From: Verrucomicrobiota bacterium
Lineage (GTDB): Bacteria; Verrucomicrobiota; Verrucomicrobiia; Limisphaerales; DSYF01
Assembly: GCA_025457615.1 (NCBI GenBank)
Contig: JALOTZ010000014.1
Location: forward strand, 1 to 64,000
DNA length: 64,000 bases
Reading direction: 5' to 3'
Of the stretch, positions 49,367-57,944 are shown one piece after another (the first letter of the stretch is position 1; each line of letters opens with the position of its first letter). Made by a program: the position numbers and the translations under genes. The notes under the pieces are model-generated. The model saw only the letters and a program-made list of their open reading frames with translations, did not search any database and was not told where the DNA came from.

Positions 49367-49590
49367 GACGGCCTGCCCTCCACGATTTGGACTTCGTCCG
49401 CAGTCAGACCGTAGAGGTCATAGACCAGACGGTCAATCTGCCCGTCCGTCGCCGCAATCTGCCGCTCCAACGCCACCCGCTCCTGCGGGGTCCGCACCCC
49501 GGCCAACTGCCGATGCAACGCCAGCATCGTCTCCACGAGTTTCACCATGTGGACATGCAAACTCTCGCCAGTGACAGCACAGTTCATCAC
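49363..49590 (-). pseudogene. Type IIG (Eco57I-like) R-M enzyme, C-terminal remnant
   Basis: KLVETMLALHRQLAGVRTPQERVALERQIAATDGQIDRLVYDLYGLTADEVQIVEG matches the usual C-terminus of Eco57I-type enzymes. Confidence 0.72.
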
Positions 49591-50552
49591 CGTTTACGTT
49601 GCTTCTTGGTTTGCTTGGATTCGGATACGCGATACGGAGAACGATGCTCGCGAAAGACACCTCCTGCTTCAGTCCAACTCAAATCCCTTCCAATCAATAG
49701 TTCGTTCATTTCAGCGTGGTGGGTGTTCTTCATAGCAACGGCTTTGGTCTCGAATCCGTGCCGCGCTGCTAGGGCACGAACCTCGTCCGCGTTGTCGTAG
49801 GTCATCAACAAATCACCACGCAGTTCCTCGCAAATCGAAAAAAGACGTTCATGGTCAACCTCGCAATGGGTGTAAAGCCGTGAACCGGCACTTTTCCCCC
49901 CAGCGGTGTATGGCGGATCAATGAAGAAGACTGCATTGCGATCTTTGCCGAAACGTTTGAGTTGCTCAAAAGCATCCCCCTGAATGAATTCAATCCGGCG
50001 GCTGACGAATTTGATGTTAGTAATTCGTTTGGCGATGGTTTGCGGATACCACCGGGAAAGAATGCCTCTACCGTTCTCGCCGCGCTTCAGAACTCCAGCG
50101 CCTTCAGCCAAAATTCCGCCATGGGCCGTGCGATTCTTCAAAATCGTTTGAAACGCAAGTTCCCGCTGACTTCTTACCTCCTTCGCAAATTCTTCCTTGG
50201 CGGATTCAGGGGTGAGTTCAAAGGAAAGAATCCGCTTGGCAAGCCAATCAGCATCACCTCCGAGAATCGTTTTCCATACCGACGAAATCTGGCCATCAAG
50301 CTCCACCATCACGATGTGATCAGCCAGTTGCTCGAAAGCGGCGGTCAGGCTGATGATTCCTCCTCCTGCGAATGGCTCAACCAGAATCGCTGGCTGATTT
50401 GGCAAGCTCATCATCCAACGGCGGAATAGCGGCACGAGCCACGTCTTGCCTCCGGGATAGCGAAACGGGCTTCGCTGCGGTACAGAAGCAACGTTTACTG
50501 GCTTCTCGCGCTGCTCGGTTTCAAATTCGGGTAACAGATAGGTCTGAGCCAT
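49587..50552 (-). CDS. DNA adenine methylase (D12 class)
   Basis: SPFRYPGGKTWLVP; EPFAGGGIISL; FFIDPPYTAGG (DPPY). Confidence 0.93.
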   Translation of the reverse strand: MAQTYLLPEFETEQREKPVNVASVPQRSPFRYPGGKTWLVPLFRRWMMSLPNQPAILVEPFAGGGIISLTAAFEQLADHIVMVELDGQISSVWKTILGGDADWLAKRILSFELTPESAKEEFAKEVRSQRELAFQTILKNRTAHGGILAEGAGVLKRGENGRGILSRWYPQTIAKRITNIKFVSRRIEFIQGDAFEQLKRFGKDRNAVFFIDPPYTAGGKSAGSRLYTHCEVDHERLFSICEELRGDLLMTYDNADEVRALAARHGFETKAVAMKNTHHAEMNELLIGRDLSWTEAGGVFREHRSPYRVSESKQTKKQRKR

Positions 50553-50555
50553 AGC

Positions 50556-51449
50556 TTACTTGGCAAATGGATTATCAAGCGATCGATTCGTGGGGGGCGT
50601 TTCCAGTTTTTCGTCAACTTTGGTCTGAAGCTGACGTAAGAAGTCCTCCATCCTGCCAGGCCGCGATTTGGTAATCTGATTCAAGGCTGGCTCAAACCGA
50701 GTGTAAACTGTGCGCTCACGGAAAATCTCGTAGCGTGCGGCTGCGTTCGACGGTGATTTTAAATCGTAAATCAACCAAGCGATGTCTGCCTGCGCCTTTG
50801 GAACCTCGGGCAACTTTGGGAGTGTGTTGAAGAAACCCTTGTTCAAAGCAACGGCGGTCTTCTTTCCCCAAGCATTGATGATGCCGCCTTTGAAGATTAG
50901 CTGTGGAGCGAGCCTTTTGCGGGAGGATGATAAGTAATCGGGCCTCGGATAATTCTCCTCAGTGGTCCAATCCATTCTGGAGTTCTTCGCCGGAGCTTCC
51001 ATGTAATGCTCAAACGGATTGCGGACGTTTCCGGAAATGTAAACAGCCTGCACTTCCAACGCGCCGAAGTCATAAACCTTGCCAGCTTTGTCGTATGCGC
51101 AGAGAACGATGTCTATGTTGCCAGCCGATCCGCCGTCAGCGTCCTTTAGGCGGACTTCGGTAAGAGTCGTCCAAGTTGCATTGGCAGGGAAAATGAAATC
51201 TGCTGCGTCATCAGCAATCATCCAACCCTGTCTGAATCGGATTGGGCAAGTGATGACAACTTCATTTTCATGGAACACACTGCACACGCCGAGCGGGTCT
51301 TGCGCCTTGTCCTTCGTGCAGTTCGGGACTTTATTGTTGAAAGGACAAAGGCGTTTGGTTCGATGGCGATTCGCTGCGGCGCTCGTATCGTCTGCGGAAA
51401 ACCCGAAGACTTCGGCAAGTGGGTGTTTGGGGTGGTTTGGGTTTGCCAT
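50556..51449 (-). CDS. NotI-family type II restriction endonuclease
   Basis: HPLAEVFGF; RLCPFNNKVPNCTKDKAQDPLGVCSVF; TCPIRFRQGW; LTEVRLKDADGGSAGNIDIVL; FGALEVQAVYISGNVRNPFEHYM. Confidence 0.88.
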   Translation of the reverse strand: MANPNHPKHPLAEVFGFSADDTSAAANRHRTKRLCPFNNKVPNCTKDKAQDPLGVCSVFHENEVVITCPIRFRQGWMIADDAADFIFPANATWTTLTEVRLKDADGGSAGNIDIVLCAYDKAGKVYDFGALEVQAVYISGNVRNPFEHYMEAPAKNSRMDWTTEENYPRPDYLSSSRKRLAPQLIFKGGIINAWGKKTAVALNKGFFNTLPKLPEVPKAQADIAWLIYDLKSPSNAAARYEIFRERTVYTRFEPALNQITKSRPGRMEDFLRQLQTKVDEKLETPPTNRSLDNPFAK

Positions 51450-51524
51450 GTTGGAGAGAGGCTAGGCAGCGAGGGCCAGTTCTTCGAGCAAATTACGTTC
51501 GTCCGATAGTTTGATTATTGACTC

Positions 51525-52621
51525 CGCGTGCCAGTCGAAGACGTTGATGCGGTAGCGATCCTCGTCGGTGAGGCGGATGACCTTGCCGAGGAACTGTTCA
51601 TAGACCTGGCCGAGAATGTCGGCGGAGAGGACGGAGAACTCGTAGGGGCTGTCGGGAAATAGAGGTCGCGCAGGATGCCGCGCAGGAGCTTGTCGTCGAG
51701 CGCCAGCGCCAGGGTGAGTTCGTCGGGATCTTCATGCCGGTCCTTCTCCCGCTTGAAATGGAACAGGCCGGAGTTGTAACGGTCGTCGGCGGCCTCGAAC
51801 AACTGGCACAGGCGCGGATAGATGCGGTCGCCGTTGACCAGGGCCCGGAGGCGTCCGTAATCCTCGATGCCGCGGTCCTCGCAGATGCGCAGGAAGATGA
51901 GGCGGTCCAGGATGCGCTGGACGGCGAAGTTGAGTTCGCGCTGGGTGAGCCGGGCGTTGCGGAGGGCGAGGTTTTGGGCCAGCTCGCGACGCCAGCCCTC
52001 GATGGTCTCGAGGAAAGCGGCATCGACCTCGGACGTGCCGCGCTTGGCCTTGGTGGCTTCGGCGAACTGGTCGAAGGCGCCCTGGAGCACGGCGTGGCGC
52101 GAGAACCGTTCCTGGATCCAATCCCATTTCTGCGCGTAGTCCCGGAAGGTGCAATAGAAGATGCGGGCTTTGTCGGCGGAGTCGTTCTGGTGCGGCTTGA
52201 AGCGTCCGTCATAGACGGCGAACTCCTCGAAATCCGAGAGCAGGCTCAACGGGAGTTTGGCCGACCAGGCGTAGCGGCGGAGCTGGTAGGCCGGACCCGG
52301 TTCGTCCTTGATCACCACGGACGGTTTCTTGGCTTCGAGGAAGAACTTGCGGGTGCCGCCGATGCGGAAGCAGTAATCGGGAGCCTTGGTGGCGCCGCCG
52401 ACCCGGATCTGGTCCTCGTGAATGACGTCCTTGTAGGCCTCGGCGAAACCCTGCTCGTTGTCCATGTCCCAGCCCAGCGCCTTGAAGAAGGGATCGAGGA
52501 ACTCGCGTCGGACCTGGGTTTCGTTGTAGGCGCCGGACTTGTAAGCCTCGTGTTGCTGCTCGAAACGGGTGATCAGTTCGAGGACTTGAGGTGGCGCGAC
52601 TCCCGGTTCCCGCGGCGACAT
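51525..52621 (-). pseudogene. Type IIG (Eco57I-like) R-M enzyme, N-terminal remnant with frameshift
   Basis: KAPDYCFRIGGTRKFFLEAKKPSV (PD-ExK); ILDRLIFLRICEDRGIEDYGRL; after about 51658 the homologous frame shifts (SPYEFSVLSADILGQVYEQFLGKVIRLTDEDRYRINVFDWHAES), then the gene ends. Confidence 0.85.
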
Positions 52622-52674
52622 GCGGCCAAATTACCGCGCAGGGGCGGCGGCATCAACACGGAACCAAGGCCATG

Positions 52675-54156
52675 CTACATGCCCTCCTGCAACTGGCCGT
52701 TGTGACATTCGCTGCAGGTGAACATCTCGAAGTCCGAATCGATGTGGAAGAAGGTGTGCCCCGCGGGATTCAGCCGTTGCAGATCCTCGCCGGCCCCCTG
52801 AGCCAGGATCACGTGGCAGCCGTTGCAGTCACCGGACGAGATCGAGTCCTTTCCGTCCGCGGTCGAGTGATCCCCCGCGTGGCAGCGGAAGCAGCCGGTC
52901 CATTCCTTATGACTGCGGTTGTCCGGATACGACCGCCAGTCGGCTTTCATCTCCGGGAAGAAGTTCGCGCCATAGATGCGCTGCAACTCGGCGACGGCGG
53001 CCGGCGCCTGGGGATGCCCCGGGTACACGGCGTTGACCTGCGCGGCAATCGCCGCCCGCGCCTGGTCCTTCGTGTCGTATTCGCGGGTGAGAATCCAGAC
53101 GGCATTCGAGCGCAGCCACGGCATCGAGCGATCCAACCGCCCGGTGTGCAGGGCCAGGTCCACCTCGTCGTTGGGCGAGTTGAACAGGTGCGCCGGACGG
53201 TTGTGGCAATCCATGCAGTCCATGGTCCGCACCTCGTAATCGGCGGGATTCCCCTTGAACCCTTTGGTCCGGTACTCGACCACCTCGCCGCCGGGCTTGG
53301 TGTAGCGCACCCAGGGGATCACCTGCCGCTTGTCGTCGGTGGCGATGTATTCGACACGGTTCGACTCGGAGACATGCCAGTGGATGCCGCCGCTGGGGTA
53401 GTTGGGATGATCCCCGCCGCCGACGTTGAGCAGGAGGCGGACGCTGAACGGCGTGTTGTGTTCGTCGGAGAGGAAATGGTGGAAGGACTTGTCCAGGTTG
53501 CCGGAAAAGCGCTGCGGCCAGTGGCACTGTTCGCAGGTGTCCTGGGCGGGGCGCAGACCCTTGATGGGCGTGGGGATCGGGCGCTGATAACTGTTCCCGA
53601 CCATGGCCAGCAACTGATGGACGCCGTTGAGTTTGGCTTTCACATAGTAGGCGGCCCCCGAACCCACATGACAATCCACGCACTCCACCCGCGCGTGGGG
53701 CGACTGCTGGTAGGCGACGAACTCCGGTTCCATCGGCTCGTGACAGGCCTGGCCGCAGAAGGAAATCGATTCCGTGTAATGATAGGTCTGCGTGCTGCCG
53801 ATGGCCGTCAGGATCAGAAAAATCACCGTCCCCCAGATGAACAGGGCCAGGACCCGTTTGTCCCGCGGGCGCGAGAGGTCAATGGTGAACGCGGTGTGCG
53901 CGCTGACCTGGCCGCTGCGGATGGCCTGGCGGCGTTCCAGGTAGATGCCGAGCACGATGAGCCCGACACCCAGGAAGAGGAACATGGGCGCCACCACGTA
54001 GGCGAGAATCCCCAGGTAGGGATTGCCCTGGTGCTGCATGATGTCGATGACAAACAGCAGCAGAAACGCGAAGAAACTGCCCAGGGCGACGATGGCCCCG
54101 GCCAGGCTGATCCAGTTGCGATGAAAGCGCCGGCGGATGAGTGAGGTTTCCTTCAT
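52675..54156 (-). CDS. NapC/NirT-family multihaem cytochrome c (6 CXXCH + 1 CX3CH)
   Basis: FCGQACHEPMEPEFVAYQQSPHARVECVDCH; EQCHWPQRFSGN; N-terminal TM helices. Confidence 0.88.
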   Translation of the reverse strand: MKETSLIRRRFHRNWISLAGAIVALGSFFAFLLLFVIDIMQHQGNPYLGILAYVVAPMFLFLGVGLIVLGIYLERRQAIRSGQVSAHTAFTIDLSRPRDKRVLALFIWGTVIFLILTAIGSTQTYHYTESISFCGQACHEPMEPEFVAYQQSPHARVECVDCHVGSGAAYYVKAKLNGVHQLLAMVGNSYQRPIPTPIKGLRPAQDTCEQCHWPQRFSGNLDKSFHHFLSDEHNTPFSVRLLLNVGGGDHPNYPSGGIHWHVSESNRVEYIATDDKRQVIPWVRYTKPGGEVVEYRTKGFKGNPADYEVRTMDCMDCHNRPAHLFNSPNDEVDLALHTGRLDRSMPWLRSNAVWILTREYDTKDQARAAIAAQVNAVYPGHPQAPAAVAELQRIYGANFFPEMKADWRSYPDNRSHKEWTGCFRCHAGDHSTADGKDSISSGDCNGCHVILAQGAGEDLQRLNPAGHTFFHIDSDFEMFTCSECHNGQLQEGM

Positions 54157-54400
54157 GATCGATGGTCAAACGCCTGAATGATGGGCAACGGCGCAAGCTG
54201 GCGTCCCTCCCCGGGGGCCCGGGCTTCACCGTCTTGCGCCGGCCCCCGGATGTTTGCCGCTCAAGTTGAACAGCCCGATCCAACAAACCCCGCTTCGCTG
54301 GTTGGACTTCGCACGCGCCGGCTTCCCCTCCCTTGCCAGCCGCTGGCGCCGCCGGAGGGGGGTGATCCCCCGACACCCGAGGGTGGCGGGGGACCGCTAA

Positions 54401-54730
54401 CTACTTCTTAAAGCTGCGGATGTGAGCCACCAACTCCTTGATCTCGTCGTCCGTGAGCTTTTCGGCGTAGGGCTTCATGACGGGTTTGCCGTCCTTCTCG
54501 ATCCCTTCCTTGGTGGCTTTGAAGGCCTGCTCGTCCGTGAAGCTTTCCTGGACTTTGGCGTCCGTGTAGTCCTTGGCGCCCGCCTTCTTGCCCATGGTGG
54601 TCTGGCCCTTGCCATCCGCCCCATGGCAGGAGGCGCAATGCTTCTTCCAGTTGGCTTCCACGTCAGCCTGCAGGCTTAACGCGCCACCGATCAAGGCCGT
54701 GATCACCGCCAGTTTGGTTGTGTGTTTCAT
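54401..54730 (-). CDS. Small monohaem cytochrome c
   Basis: Signal peptide MKHTTKLAVITALIGGALSLQA; CASCHGADGKGQ; MKPYAEKLTDDEIKELVAHIRSF. Confidence 0.92.
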   Translation of the reverse strand: MKHTTKLAVITALIGGALSLQADVEANWKKHCASCHGADGKGQTTMGKKAGAKDYTDAKVQESFTDEQAFKATKEGIEKDGKPVMKPYAEKLTDDEIKELVAHIRSFKK

Positions 54731-54819
54731 GTCGTTTGTTCTGTGTTTGTTGTGTTGACTGTGCCACCCGGCCAGGTCGCCGGAATTCACTGCTTGGACG
54801 TCCCCACCCGGGCAAATCT

Positions 54820-56907
54820 TCAAAACCGGTACTGAACGCTCCCATAGACCAGGTGCGAGTCGTAGTCCAGGTTCCCGCCGTAGGTTTCGTCCCGATACTG
54901 CGCGAACCCGTAGCGCAGATTCAAGCGGATGTTTTCGCGCAGACGGTGGGTCACGCCGGCGGTGATCCCGTGCTCTGTAGCCCCCACCCCATAGGGAACC
55001 CCCGCCGTCGAGTTGTCCTCATAGTTGTCGGCCTGGTAGAAGAAGTAGCCCGCGTGCAGATCCGTCTTGTCGGTCAGGGCGAACCCGCTGGAAAAGTTCA
55101 ACGTCCAGTAGTTGTTCTGCGCGTCGAGGATGGCCTGGGTGTAGTCCGAAGCCGGCGTCACGGTCTCGTTGAGCACATAATTGAAACCCACCTGCAGGAA
55201 CAGCCGGCTCCAAGGCGTCCAACTCACGTTCTGGGCAAAGATGTGGCCGGTCGTCTGCGACGTCTCGGTCTCCCCCAGGCCGGAAACCGGATCCGGCTCG
55301 CTTTGGATGGTGTTGTATTGGAAATCGTAGCGGGTCACCAGGGTCACCCGGGTGTGTGGACGCAGGGTGAGCCGCACGTTGGCGTCATGGGTCTCGAAGC
55401 CCTGCATCACCAAGTAGGCCGGATACCGGTTGCCGCTGGCGTTGGGCGTGCTGTCAAAGGTGTGGTCGTAGTCGTAGTCGTGGAGCTTGTAGTAATACTG
55501 GGTGTCCAGGCTCACGCGCCGAACGGGATACCAGGTGATCCCGGCGACATACTTCTGGAAGTTCCGACTGTCCTCGGTCTCGCGCTGGATCACCGGCGTG
55601 AGCCCGATTCCACCCGCCTCGTTGAGTTCGCCGTCCCCCTGGGTCCACTCCCCGCGCCCGTAAAACACCCAATTGGTCACCCCGGTGTAGCGCAGCTCGA
55701 GCTCCTCGCTGACATCGAGCGCGTCGCCGTCCGACTGCCCGATCGGCGCGGCCGGCACGCCGGAATCGGCGTTCCAATCCTCCTTCTGCACGCGCACGGA
55801 AGGGACGATCGAGAAGTGTGTCCACGGCCGCGCCAGCAAATTGAGGTTGAGGGTGTATTCCTGTTGCCGCGCCCCGCCGTTCAGCCCGGTGTAGTTCAGG
55901 GTCGGCGTGGCCGCCGAGCTCCGGCTGCCGGAATAGTCGCTGTCGAGGTCGCTAAACAGGAACCCGGATGAGAAGAACACGTTCTTCTGGATCCAAGTCT
56001 CGCTGAACGCATGCACGCTCAACAGGTCGTAGGAAGATCCCTCGCGATCCGTCGTGCCTTGGGCGACCGACGCGGTGTAATTGGTGGCGTTGAGGGTGTT
56101 GTCCAGGTCCCCCATCTCGTAACGCCCACCCACCCCCAACTGCGTGGCCTTGATCCGATGCGTGGCGTCCAGCTCGAAGATGTCCACCCGCTCGTCAATG
56201 TTGTAGAAGCTGGGCCTCAGGGAACGGCGCACGCCATTCGGATCGATCGGGTCCGGGCTGTCGATCCCCCACTTCGTCGAACTCTTGTCGCCCTCGCGAT
56301 ACCGGTGGGTGTAGCGGAAGACCACCTGGGGAACGTTCTCCAGCGTGAGCCCCGTCTCGAACTTCAATTCACCCCGATCCAACCCCAACGCGTCGTCGCC
56401 CAGCGGATACCAGACGTCCGTCGGCGCGTAGTAGCCGCCATCGCCGTTGTACCAGGTGCGATATTGCTCAAAATCGAACTTCACGTATCCCAAGTCCGCC
56501 TTGTTCACGTCGAAGCTCAGCCGGTAGTCCTCGTTGTCGAAGATCGCCCGCCCATCCATTTTGGACCGGGTATCCTTGCCCAAATCGCGCTGGTAGTGGA
56601 AGTCCTCGACTCCGCCAAAGGCATCGTTCCCGGTGCGCTGCCCCTGCTGGAACTGGCTGGTGTTGCCGCTGGGGAACCAGCCGCCCGCCGCCAGCTCGAT
56701 CCAGTTCTTGTATGGCTGCGATCCTCCCTCGAAAAACTCTTCGGGCGACAACACCGGGGTTTCCTCGGCTTTCGGCTCCGCCGAAGTTTCTTCCGCCCCA
56801 ACGGCACTGGCCGGGGACACCGCGAGGCCGACGCCAAGCAGGGACACCAGCCAACGGCTCAAGCGGGGCAGGACGGGTTCAGGGTGGCGTTTCATGGGAA
56901 GGGCCAT
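54820..56907 (-). CDS. MtrB/PioB-like outer-membrane beta-barrel (porin of porin-cytochrome complex)
   Basis: 695 aa; signal peptide; many amphipathic strands; C-terminal Phe (VYGSVQYRF); flanked by multihaem cytochromes. Confidence 0.78.
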   Translation of the reverse strand: MALPMKRHPEPVLPRLSRWLVSLLGVGLAVSPASAVGAEETSAEPKAEETPVLSPEEFFEGGSQPYKNWIELAAGGWFPSGNTSQFQQGQRTGNDAFGGVEDFHYQRDLGKDTRSKMDGRAIFDNEDYRLSFDVNKADLGYVKFDFEQYRTWYNGDGGYYAPTDVWYPLGDDALGLDRGELKFETGLTLENVPQVVFRYTHRYREGDKSSTKWGIDSPDPIDPNGVRRSLRPSFYNIDERVDIFELDATHRIKATQLGVGGRYEMGDLDNTLNATNYTASVAQGTTDREGSSYDLLSVHAFSETWIQKNVFFSSGFLFSDLDSDYSGSRSSAATPTLNYTGLNGGARQQEYTLNLNLLARPWTHFSIVPSVRVQKEDWNADSGVPAAPIGQSDGDALDVSEELELRYTGVTNWVFYGRGEWTQGDGELNEAGGIGLTPVIQRETEDSRNFQKYVAGITWYPVRRVSLDTQYYYKLHDYDYDHTFDSTPNASGNRYPAYLVMQGFETHDANVRLTLRPHTRVTLVTRYDFQYNTIQSEPDPVSGLGETETSQTTGHIFAQNVSWTPWSRLFLQVGFNYVLNETVTPASDYTQAILDAQNNYWTLNFSSGFALTDKTDLHAGYFFYQADNYEDNSTAGVPYGVGATEHGITAGVTHRLRENIRLNLRYGFAQYRDETYGGNLDYDSHLVYGSVQYRF

Positions 56908-56913
56908 GTCGGT

Positions 56914-57774
56914 TCAGAACTGCAGGGAGGAGTTGACCCGGGAACCATGAACGGCTTCGTGGCAACCGGCCGACCAGCAGGTTCCCCGTTGCAGTCGCAC
57001 CGTGTGGTTACCTCCGCCGATGTACACCTGCGGGCCGCGGCGCTCGGCCGGGTGGCATTGCAGACACAGATTCGCGTCCCGGATCGTCAGCATCTTGGCG
57101 TTGATGCTCCCGTGGGGATGATGGCAGATGCCGCAGCCCTCGCGCAGCGCCTCGTGCTCGAACACGTGCGGACCCCGCTGCGCCGGGTGACACTCCAGGC
57201 AACCGTCGTCCCTGTCCCGCAAAGCCGTGCCTCCTCCGACGAACGCCCGCCCCTTGTGCGGTGGATGACATTCGCTGCAGGTCATCCGCCCCTCGGGCAC
57301 CGGATGATGCGACGGCAGATTGAACTGGCCCCGCACATCGCCATGGCACTGATAACACACCTGCTCCGTCGCCCGCCCAGCAGGAACCAGCGGACGCGCC
57401 CCGTAATCGGCGGTTTCCGGGCGGCCGGCCGTGTAACTGAACGGCGGCTTCACATCGCCGCCGGATTCCGCGTGCAGACTGCCGGGGCCGTGGCAGGACT
57501 CGCACCCGATGTTGATGGCATTGGTGCCGGCGGCGATCAGCCGGGCGTGGCTGGCGGTGGCGAAATCCCGGACGATTTCCTCATGGCACGTCTCGCACTC
57601 GGAAGTGCCAATGTAGTCGGCGCCGGGCACCTGGGGGGGCACCACCACCGCGCGATTCACCGTGGTGCAGGAGATGGCCACCGCGACCACCAAGGCCAGC
57701 CCGACGGCCAAGGCCAGCATGCGGCCCCGCGACGGGGTGAGCGCCGACTGAAGCCATCCGTGCAAGCCTTCCAT
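56914..57774 (-). CDS. Octahaem c-type cytochrome lipoprotein (7 CXXCH + 1 CX4CH)
   Basis: Lipobox-like VAISC; CETCH, CESCH, CYQCH, CSECH, CLECH, CGICH, CLQCH, CWSAGCH; start placed at MEGLHGWLQ. Confidence 0.86.
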   Translation of the reverse strand: MEGLHGWLQSALTPSRGRMLALAVGLALVVAVAISCTTVNRAVVVPPQVPGADYIGTSECETCHEEIVRDFATASHARLIAAGTNAINIGCESCHGPGSLHAESGGDVKPPFSYTAGRPETADYGARPLVPAGRATEQVCYQCHGDVRGQFNLPSHHPVPEGRMTCSECHPPHKGRAFVGGGTALRDRDDGCLECHPAQRGPHVFEHEALREGCGICHHPHGSINAKMLTIRDANLCLQCHPAERRGPQVYIGGGNHTVRLQRGTCWSAGCHEAVHGSRVNSSLQF

Positions 57775-57781
57775 GCACGGC

Positions 57782-57833
57782 AGGGTTGGGCTGCGCTGGG
57801 CGCAACCGGGGCGCCGGGGCACCGACGCCCTAC
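57782..57833 (+). repeat. Type F bipartite GC-rich hairpin element, copy 3
   Basis: agggttgggctgcgctgggcgcaaccggggcgccggggcaccgacgccctacc; aligns to 36741-36793. Confidence 0.6.
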
Positions 57834-57944
57834 CGGCTTCAGCGTCTCCTGGGGCGATTCTGAGATCGTGGTGGCTCTTCATGAACTGTTTCATCGACTG
57901 CTTCCGCAATCCGGGTCCGACAGGAATCCCGGAATGGTCCGGAC

